A DNA stretch of 11,727 bases. Source: Porphyrobacter sp. (GTDB taxonomy: Bacteria > Pseudomonadota > Alphaproteobacteria > Sphingomonadales > Sphingomonadaceae). Below the pieces are notes generated by a model. The model worked only from the letters and a program-made list of their open reading frames with translations, was not told where the DNA came from and searched no databases. Position numbers and translations under genes: made by a program. Positions 5,673-11,727 of the stretch are shown in pieces. The stretch lies in contig JAGKSZ010000194.1 of NCBI GenBank assembly GCA_018991295.1, positions 1 to 11,727 of the forward strand, in the 5' to 3' direction. Numbering within the stretch: position 1 is the first letter of the stretch; every line of letters begins with the position of its first letter.

Positions 5673-8600
5673 TCATTCTGCCGGGAACACGCCTTCCAGG
5701 CGGTCCTCCAGCTCGTCATTGGCTTCGCGCAAGGCGGCGAGAGTGGCTTCATCCGGGGCCCACAGGTTGCGGTCGCAGGCTTCAAGCAGCCGCCCGGCGA
5801 CGCGGCCTGCGCTCTTGGGGTTTAGTTCGGACAGCCGGCGGCGCATGTCGGCATCGAGCACGAAGGTCTCGGAAATCTTCTGGTAGACCCACGGCGCCAC
5901 CTGCCCGGTGGTGGCAGACCAGCCCAGTGTGCTGGTCACATGGCCTTCGATCTGGCGTACGCCTTCGTAGCCGTGCTGGAGCAGGCCTTCGAACCATTTG
6001 GGGTTCAAGGTGCGGGTGCGCGCCTCAAGGTCGATCTGTTCGGCCAGCGTGCGCACCTTGGTGCTGCCGCGGGTCGCATCGAGGATATAGACGGGGGTCT
6101 CGGCGCCCTTGGCCCGCGCGACCGAACGGGTCACACCGCCGAGGCCATCGACATATTGATCAACGTCGTTGATGCCCAGTTCGATGCTTTCAAGGTTCTG
6201 GTAGGTGAAATCGACCGTTCCCAGCGCGCATTGCAGCAGTTCGCGCTGCTGCACCGGCTTGCCGCTGATGCCGTAGGCAAAGCCCTTGTTGCTTTCAAAG
6301 GCGTTGGCGAGTTCATCCGGATCGGCCCAGACACCGCCTTCGATCATCTGGTTGACGTTGGCACCATAGGCACCTTCGGCATTGGAGAAGACGCGCAAGG
6401 CGGCGGTTTCGAGATCGCAGCCGTGCTTTTCCATGGCAATCAGCGTGTGCTTGCGGATGAAATTGGCGTCCTCCGGCTCAAGCGCACGGCTCGCGAGCAA
6501 GGCCGCTTCAGCCAGCATGCGGGTCTGCATCGGCAGCAGATCGCGGAAGATGCCTGAAAGGGTCATCACCACATCGATGCGCGGACGGCCGAGTTCAGCG
6601 AGCGGGATCAACTCTGCGCCTGCCAGGCGGCCATAGGTGTCGCGTCTCGGCCGTGCACCCATCAGGGTCATGGCCTGCGCGATCTGGACGCCTTCGGACT
6701 TCATGTTGTCCGTGCCCCACAGCACCATGGCGATGCTTTCAGGGAAAGGCTGGCCGCTCTCGACATGGCGGGAGATCAGGCGTTCGGCCTGTTCGCTGCC
6801 CATGCGGCAGGCAAAGGCGGATGGCAGAAGGAAGGGATCGAACCCGTGGATGTTGCGCCCGGTGGGCAGCACATCAGGGTTCACTACCACGTCACCCCCC
6901 GGCGCGGGGGCGACATAGCCGCCATCCAATGCGTGGATCAGCGCCCCCATTTCATCCGAGGAATCGAGCAGCGCTGCAAGCCGGGCACGATCAGGGGTGG
7001 GGCCATCATGGCTGCCTGCCTCCATCATCGCATCGAGCATGTCTTCGCGTTCTGCGCCTGAAGGATTGCGGCCAAAGACATGCAGGCCGTGCGGGATCAG
7101 CGCCTGTTCCATCTCATAGAGCCGCGCGGGCAGTTCCCCGATGTCGGCATATGTGATGTCGAGCGCCTCGCATTGGTCTGCGATCAGTGCGGCAAGATCA
7201 GCGCGTTCATCGGCATGATCGGCATCGTCGATGGTGGTGCGCCAGCGCTCGACACTCGCCTTCAGTTCGCTGAGGCCCTTGTAGAGCCCGGCCTGCGCCA
7301 GCGGCGGAGTGAGGTAGCTGATCAGCGTCGCCCCCGAGCGGCGCTTGGCCAGCATCCCTTCCGATGGGTTGTTAGCGGCGTAGAGGTAGAAATTGGGCGT
7401 GTCGCCGATCAGGCGGTCCGGCCAGCACTTGCCGCTCATGCCCGCCTGCTTGCCCGGCATGAATTCGAGCGCGCCGTGGGTGCCGAAATGCAGCACGGCA
7501 TGGGCGCCGAAATCCTCGCGGATATAGCGGTAGAACGCGCTGAAGGCGTGGGTCGGGGCGAAGGTGCCCTCGAACAGCAGGCGCATCGGATCGCCTTCGT
7601 AGCCGAAGCCGGGCTGAACGCCGACAAAGACGTTCCCGAAATGCGCGCCCTGCACAAGGATCGTTCCACCATCAGACAGCTGCTTGCCCGGTGCAGGGCC
7701 CCAGGCAGCTTCGATCTCGGCAAGATGTGGCTCGCGGCGCACATGCTCGTCAGCCGGGATGCGGTGGGCGACATTGGCATCGGTGCCGAAGCGTTCGCGG
7801 TTGCCCTCCAGCAGCGCGGTGCGCATCGCATCGAGGCTTTCGGGCAGTTCGACGGTGTAACCTTCAGCCTTCAGCCGCCCAAGAGTGGCATAGAGGCTTT
7901 CGTGTACGGCCATGAAGGCGGCCGTGCCCGTCGCCCCGGCGTTGGGTGGGAAATTGAAGACCACAATGGCAAGCTTGCGGCCAGCACGCGCGGCGCGGCG
8001 CAGCTGGACCAGCTTCAATGTCTTGGCCGCCAAAGCTTCGGCGCGCTCTGGGCAGGCCTGCATCGGCCGCGCCTTGTGCGATGCGGGCCGACCGCAGCGG
8101 CGATCACAGCCCGAGCAACCCTCACCCGATTGCCCAGCCCGTCCGCCAAAAACGTGTGGCACAGTTGACCCGTCAAGCTCGGGCAGGGCGACCATCATGG
8201 TGGATTCGAGCGGCAGAAGCCCTTGCGGACGGTGGGCCCAGTCCTCGATCGTCTGGAATTCGATCGCGTGCGCAGCAACATAGGGCAGATCAAGATCGCC
8301 CAGAACTTCGCGTGCTGCCTGTGCGTCGGAATAGGCGGGCCCGCCGACAAGGCTGAAGCCGGTCAAATTGACAATGGCGTCAACTGTCGGGCGACCATCG
8401 GGGCCGATGAAGAATTTTTCAATGGCAGGTCGCGCATCCAGCCCACTGGCGAACACCGGCACTACCTTGAGACCCGCGCCCTCGAACGCGGCAATCGCAC
8501 CGTCATAATGCGCGCAGTCACGGCCCAGCAGGTAAGAACGCAGCAGGATAAGGCCTATTGTGCCCTCACGACCCGGTGTGGCCGGAAGCAGGCGCAGGCT

Positions 8601-9314
8601 CTCGGAAATCCGTTGCTGGGTGGCGGGGTGGTAGACCCCGGTTTCGGGATAGTCGAGCGGTGCTTCGGCCTTGGTGATCCCGCGCCGGTAGAACCGTTCG
8701 CCGGCCGCATAGCGATCGATCAGGGCGCGCACCATGGCGACCACGTTTTCGTCAGAGCCGGCCAGCCAGTATTGCAGGGTCAGGAAATAGGCGCGCACAT
8801 CCTGCGCGGTGCCGGGGATGAAGCGCAGGATCTTGGGCAGGCGGCGCAGCATCTTCATCTGCCCCGCGCCCGAATTGGGCTTGCCGTCCTTGCCCGAAGA
8901 ACCACGCAGCTTTTTCAGAAGCGCCAGCGGCCCCTTGGCGGGCGCATCCATGCGGTAGCCGCCCATCTTGGTCAGCCGCACCACCTCGCCTGCGCTCATC
9001 AGGCAGACCATCGCATCGCAATCCTCGCGCCGAGCCTCAAGCGCGGGGAGCACCATGCGGATGTGATCATCGAGGAACAGCATCGTCGCAATGACGATAT
9101 CGGCCTGCGCGATAGCGGATTTTACTGCTTCAAGATCGTCGGCATTGCTGCCCCATTCGCTCGCCGCATGGAGCGACAGGTCGATGCCTTCGCGCGCCAG
9201 AGCTTCCTCGGCCCGGTCGACCGCACCCTTGAGGTGATTGTCGAGCGTGACGATCACCACCCGGACGGGTGCCCGCGGGTCCACCGAGGAGGCCGAGGCG
9301 ACACTACCGTGCAT
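5673..9314 (-). CDS. bchH: Magnesium chelatase subunit H
   Basis: BchH is the large porphyrin-binding subunit that, with the BchI-BchD ATPase ring, inserts Mg2+ into protoporphyrin IX, committing it to bacteriochlorophyll. The 1213-residue length is normal. The N-terminus VRVVIVTLDNHLKGAV (17-32) and the N-terminal domain LMSAGEVVRLTKMGGYRM (105-122) are typical. The CobN-like core has NFPPNAGATGTAAF (454-467) and the signature HFGTHGALEFMPGKQ (609-623), with YLYAANNPSEG (643-653) near the porphyrin pocket. Cys400, Cys403, Cys407 and Cys421 form a CX2CX3CX13C motif resembling the iron-sulfur motif reported for R. capsulatus BchH. The ATG overlaps bchB by 11 bp and has no clear Shine-Dalgarno sequence, so coupling to bchB is likely. 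bchI and bchD are not in the window. A C/G palindrome sits in the gene at 6891-6914. Confidence 0.98.
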   Translation of the reverse strand: MHGSVASASSVDPRAPVRVVIVTLDNHLKGAVDRAEEALAREGIDLSLHAASEWGSNADDLEAVKSAIAQADIVIATMLFLDDHIRMVLPALEARREDCDAMVCLMSAGEVVRLTKMGGYRMDAPAKGPLALLKKLRGSSGKDGKPNSGAGQMKMLRRLPKILRFIPGTAQDVRAYFLTLQYWLAGSDENVVAMVRALIDRYAAGERFYRRGITKAEAPLDYPETGVYHPATQQRISESLRLLPATPGREGTIGLILLRSYLLGRDCAHYDGAIAAFEGAGLKVVPVFASGLDARPAIEKFFIGPDGRPTVDAIVNLTGFSLVGGPAYSDAQAAREVLGDLDLPYVAAHAIEFQTIEDWAHRPQGLLPLESTMMVALPELDGSTVPHVFGGRAGQSGEGCSGCDRRCGRPASHKARPMQACPERAEALAAKTLKLVQLRRAARAGRKLAIVVFNFPPNAGATGTAAFMAVHESLYATLGRLKAEGYTVELPESLDAMRTALLEGNRERFGTDANVAHRIPADEHVRREPHLAEIEAAWGPAPGKQLSDGGTILVQGAHFGNVFVGVQPGFGYEGDPMRLLFEGTFAPTHAFSAFYRYIREDFGAHAVLHFGTHGALEFMPGKQAGMSGKCWPDRLIGDTPNFYLYAANNPSEGMLAKRRSGATLISYLTPPLAQAGLYKGLSELKASVERWRTTIDDADHADERADLAALIADQCEALDITYADIGELPARLYEMEQALIPHGLHVFGRNPSGAEREDMLDAMMEAGSHDGPTPDRARLAALLDSSDEMGALIHALDGGYVAPAPGGDVVVNPDVLPTGRNIHGFDPFLLPSAFACRMGSEQAERLISRHVESGQPFPESIAMVLWGTDNMKSEGVQIAQAMTLMGARPRRDTYGRLAGAELIPLAELGRPRIDVVMTLSGIFRDLLPMQTRMLAEAALLASRALEPEDANFIRKHTLIAMEKHGCDLETAALRVFSNAEGAYGANVNQMIEGGVWADPDELANAFESNKGFAYGISGKPVQQRELLQCALGTVDFTYQNLESIELGINDVDQYVDGLGGVTRSVARAKGAETPVYILDATRGSTKVRTLAEQIDLEARTRTLNPKWFEGLLQHGYEGVRQIEGHVTSTLGWSATTGQVAPWVYQKISETFVLDADMRRRLSELNPKSAGRVAGRLLEACDRNLWAPDEATLAALREANDELEDRLEGVFPAE
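6891..6914. repeat. GC-rich imperfect palindrome within bchH
   Basis: GTC, one mismatch, then CCCCC pairs across a six-base loop with GGGGG, one mismatch and GAC. This gives eight pairs with one internal mismatch, and the same hairpin is possible on either strand. It encodes a Val-Ala-Pro-Ala-Pro-Gly-Gly-Asp turn at about residue 801 of BchH, so coding for a Pro/Gly loop may be the whole explanation. Confidence 0.45.
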
Positions 9315-10878
9315 AATGCGCTTTGGCGTCGTAGAGCGTTTCGAGATCGATCTGGCGCCGCCCTTCGGCAGCCGCGAAGTTCTCGGTATTGCGGCGGGCC
9401 TTGCCGCGCACGAAGAAGGGAATCTTCTTCAATTCGCGTTCGGCCTCGGCTGTCCACAGCGCGCCGCATTCGTCCGCCATTGCCGGTGCAGGGATGTCGG
9501 CAACCGGTGCTTCCGACACGTTATCAGTCACGGCTGCCTTGCGAGGCGAATGCGCTGCATGGTGCGATGCGCCGGCCTCGTCGGAGAATTCGAAATCCTC
9601 GCGGAACATGGTGAGCAGGTGCTCTTCCAGCCCCATCACCAGCGGATGCACCCAGGTGTCGAAGATCACATTCGCGCCCTCGAAGCCCATCTGGGGCGAG
9701 TGACGCGCTGGGAAATCCTGCACGTGGACCGGCGCGCTGATGACGGCGCAGGGGATGCCCAGCCGCTTGGCGATGTGGCGTTCCATCTGCGTGCCAAGCA
9801 CCAGTTCGGGCGCGGCAGCGGCAATGGCATCTTCCACCGCGAGGTGATCATCGGTGATCAGCGCCTCGATCCCGCAGCGTGCGGCCTCGGCACGTACTTC
9901 GCGGGCGAATTCGCGGGCATAGCAGCCAAGACCGCAGACTTCGAAGCCCAGCTCCTCGCGTGCGATCCGGGCGGCGGCGACGGCGTGCGTGGCGTCACCA
10001 AAGATGAAGACGCGCTTGGAGGTCAGGTAGGTCGAATCGACCGACCGTGACCACCACGGCATCCGGGAAGAGGTGTCGCCGAGGGCAGGCGTGGGATCTG
10101 CACCTGCCAGCTCGGCGACGTCGGCAATGAAAGAGCGTGTAGCTCCCACGCCGATAGGGATGGTCCGCACAGCGGGCTGATCGAAAGTCTTTTCGAGCCA
10201 GCGGGCGGCCTCATCTGCTATTTCGGGATAGAGGACGATGTTGAAATCGGCCGCGCCGATGTTCTTGATGTCCTCAGGGGTGGCACCCAGCGGGGCGACG
10301 AGATTGATCTCGACATCCAGCAGGGCAAGAATCTTGCGGATCTCGACGAGATCGTCGCGGTGGCGGAAGCCGAGCGCCGTGGGGCCGAGAATGTTGGCGC
10401 GGGCCTTCCTGCCTTCGCGCGGCTCGCGCACCAGCGACTTGTCGGCGAGGTGGCGCACGATCTGGTAGAAGGTCTCCGCCGCGCCCCAGTGCTCCTTGCG
10501 CTGGTAGCTCGGCAGTTCGAGCGCGATCGCGGGGCAGGGCAGACCCATCGCCTCGGACAGACCGCCGGGATCGTCCTGGATCAGTTCCGCGGTGCAGGAC
10601 GCGCCGACGATTATCGCCTGCGGGTTGAAGCGCGTCACCGCCTCACGCGCGGCATCCTGGAAGATCTGCGCCGTGTCCTTGCCGAGATCGCGCGCCTCGA
10701 AGGTGGTGTAGGTGACGGGCGGGCGCTTGCCGCGCCGCTCGATCATGGTGAAGAGCAGATCGGCATAGGTGTCGCCCTGCGGCGCATGGAGGACGTAGTG
10801 CAGCTTCTCCATCGCGGTCGCGACGCGCATCGCGCCGACATGGGGCGGGCCTTCATAGGTCCAGACCGCAAGCTGCAT
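9304..10878 (-). CDS. bchB: Light-independent protochlorophyllide reductase subunit B
   Basis: BchB pairs with BchN to form the NifDK-like catalytic component that reduces the C17=C18 bond of protochlorophyllide. The 524-residue length matches R. capsulatus BchB (about 525). Asp36 in HAPQGDTYAD (31-40) fits the unusual aspartate ligand of the NB 4Fe-4S cluster, and VGASCTAELIQDD (91-103) is family-typical. Asp281 in RSVDSTYLTSKR (278-289) lies where the proposed catalytic proton donor (Asp274 in R. capsulatus) is found. The nitrogenase-like core runs to about residue 430. An Ala/Pro/Ser-rich linker (about 432-470) follows, then the small C-terminal PCP-reductase domain beginning WTAEAERELKKIPFFVRGKA (475-494). 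The ATG is 3 bp after the bchN stop, with GGAGG 8 nt upstream. The 5' half is richer in GC than the 3' half. Confidence 0.97.
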   Translation of the reverse strand: MQLAVWTYEGPPHVGAMRVATAMEKLHYVLHAPQGDTYADLLFTMIERRGKRPPVTYTTFEARDLGKDTAQIFQDAAREAVTRFNPQAIIVGASCTAELIQDDPGGLSEAMGLPCPAIALELPSYQRKEHWGAAETFYQIVRHLADKSLVREPREGRKARANILGPTALGFRHRDDLVEIRKILALLDVEINLVAPLGATPEDIKNIGAADFNIVLYPEIADEAARWLEKTFDQPAVRTIPIGVGATRSFIADVAELAGADPTPALGDTSSRMPWWSRSVDSTYLTSKRVFIFGDATHAVAAARIAREELGFEVCGLGCYAREFAREVRAEAARCGIEALITDDHLAVEDAIAAAAPELVLGTQMERHIAKRLGIPCAVISAPVHVQDFPARHSPQMGFEGANVIFDTWVHPLVMGLEEHLLTMFREDFEFSDEAGASHHAAHSPRKAAVTDNVSEAPVADIPAPAMADECGALWTAEAERELKKIPFFVRGKARRNTENFAAAEGRRQIDLETLYDAKAHYAR

Positions 10879-10881
10879 CGC

Positions 10882-11727
10882 CTAGACCTCCAGCATGTCG
10901 CGCCGCCGCAAGGGCCGGGCAAAGAGTTCGGCGAGATCGGCGGCCTGGTCGAAGCCGTGGATCGGCGAGAAGACGAGTTCGATGGCCCACTTGGTGGTGA
11001 AGCCCTCGGCCTCGAGCGGGTTGGCGAGGCCGAGGCCGCACACCGTGATGTCGGGCCGGTCGGCGCGCACCCGGTCGAGCTGGCGCTCGACATGCTGGCC
11101 CTCGCTGATGCGGACCTGCGGCCCGATCAGGTCGAGTTCCCGCGCGAGGTGCGCGCGGTGGAGATAGGGCGTGCCGACCTCCACCAGCTCCATTCCGAGC
11201 TCGTTCTGGAGGAAGCGCGCGAGCGGCACCTCGAGCTGCGAATCCGGCAGGAAGCTGATGCGCTTGCCCGCAAGCTGGCCGCGCAGCTTGGCGAGCGCCT
11301 TGTGCGCGCGCTCGCGGCCCGGGGCGAGCACGCGCTCGATCTGCGCCTCGTCGATCCCGAACTCGCGCGCCGCGGCGGCGAGCCAGTCGCTGGTGCCTTG
11401 GGCGCCGAACGGGAACAGTGCGTCGATCCGCCGCGCGCCGCGATCCTCGAGCGCCATCGCGGTTTCGGCGAGGAAGGGCTGGGCGAGGATGTAGCGGGTG
11501 TTCGGCCCGACGGCGGGCAGGTCGCGGGCATTGCGCGCGGGCAGCACGCCGACCTTGGCGATGCCGAGTTCGCCGAAGAGCCGCAGGAACTGGTCCTCGA
11601 CGATGTCGGGCAGGCTGCCGACGATCAGCAGTTCCTTGGCCGCATCGGCGGGCACGACGGGCATCACCGGCACCAGCGCGGCGAGGCAGGCATCCTCGCC
11701 CTCCGTGAAGGTCGTCTCGATGCCGCT
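10882..11727 (-). CDS. bchN: Light-independent protochlorophyllide reductase subunit N, C-terminal 281 residues (5' end outside window)
   Basis: BchN is the NifD-like partner of BchB. The open frame runs through the window edge, and the first visible residues SGIETTFTEGEDACLAALVP are internal BchN sequence, so the GTG at 11673 is not the start. About 140 N-terminal residues are missing (the family is about 420-430 long), including the three cluster-ligand cysteines. Visible family features are ELLIVGSLPDIVEDQF, LFPFGAQGTSDWL, GKRISFLPDSQLEVPLARFL, GTPYLHRAHLARELDL, and near the end VCGLGLANPLEAEGFTTKW and FSPIHGFDQAADLAELFARP. The C-terminus RRRDMLEV ends 3 bp before bchB and holds its ribosome site. 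GC is clearly higher than in bchL or bchM, and Glu is mostly GAG. Confidence 0.96.
   Translation of the reverse strand, partial: SGIETTFTEGEDACLAALVPVMPVVPADAAKELLIVGSLPDIVEDQFLRLFGELGIAKVGVLPARNARDLPAVGPNTRYILAQPFLAETAMALEDRGARRIDALFPFGAQGTSDWLAAAAREFGIDEAQIERVLAPGRERAHKALAKLRGQLAGKRISFLPDSQLEVPLARFLQNELGMELVEVGTPYLHRAHLARELDLIGPQVRISEGQHVERQLDRVRADRPDITVCGLGLANPLEAEGFTTKWAIELVFSPIHGFDQAADLAELFARPLRRRDMLEV
10887..10891 (-). promoter_or_regulatory. Ribosome binding site of bchB
   Basis: The minus strand reads GGAGG, 8 nt before the bchB ATG (10878-10876). It is embedded in the last codons of bchN (Leu-Glu-Val-stop). Confidence 0.65.

Noticed and set aside
4061..5886. Two long plus-strand frames (330 and 310 codons) antisense to bchM, bchL and bchH
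   Set aside because: They cross the borders of three well-supported genes in the opposite direction and lack domain-like sequence, so they are shadows.
7080..8168. 362-codon open frame on the plus strand antisense to bchH
   Set aside because: The same effect of third-position GC in bchH; the product resembles no family I know and there is no operon context on that strand.
8223..9614. 463-codon open frame on the plus strand antisense to bchH and bchB
   Set aside because: It is the reverse shadow of two certain genes in high-GC DNA, has low-complexity Arg/Gly/Ala-rich content, no recognisable domain and no ribosome site that I can see.
11671..11673. GTG at 11673 as the start of bchN
   Set aside because: The frame stays open to the window edge and the residues before it (SGIETTFTEGEDACLAAL) are conserved internal BchN sequence.
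1..11727. CRISPR arrays, insertion sequences, tRNA or rRNA genes
   Set aside because: No spaced direct repeats, transposase-like proteins, terminal inverted repeats or structural RNA signatures were seen; nearly every base is in a photosynthesis gene.

Overview
The window is an 11.7-kb piece of a bacteriochlorophyll photosynthesis gene cluster. Every recognised gene lies on the minus strand, so transcription runs from position 11727 towards 1. In transcription order the genes are bchN (5' end cut by the window edge), bchB, bchH, bchL, bchM, lhaA, puhA, puhB, puhC, an unnamed gene for a 100-residue protein, and acsF (only its first 60 codons are present).

The order bchN-B-H-L-M-lhaA-puhABC is typical of purple Alphaproteobacteria. 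The high G+C content, the placement of the oxygen-dependent cyclase gene acsF straight after the puh genes, and the style of the PuhA and PuhB proteins suggest an aerobic anoxygenic phototroph, most likely in Sphingomonadales (Erythrobacter/Porphyrobacter-like). The genus-level guess is inference from general knowledge, not from a search.

Layout: positions 4055-11727 mainly hold pigment synthesis. BchH is the porphyrin-binding subunit of magnesium chelatase, BchM is the Mg-protoporphyrin methyltransferase, and BchL, BchN and BchB form dark-operative protochlorophyllide reductase. Positions 479-4058 hold reaction-centre and LH1 production: LhaA (LH1 assembly), PuhA (H subunit), PuhB and PuhC (assembly factors). 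Positions 1-479 hold the unnamed small gene and the start of acsF, whose enzyme acts between BchM and the BchLNB reductase.

The genes are packed as one operon. Seven of the ten junctions overlap by 1 to 11 bases, one has a 3-bp gap and one a 17-bp gap. Only puhA has a real leader (75 bp), which carries a small hairpin and a weak promoter-like sequence. No stretch over 300 bp lacks a gene. I saw no mobile element, tRNA, rRNA or CRISPR array.

This is a known kind of locus and I do not see a wholly new system. The points most worth a second look are the uncharacterised 100-residue protein wedged between puhC and acsF, the cysteine motif in BchH, the missing proton-entry histidines in PuhA, and a composition shift towards bchN.
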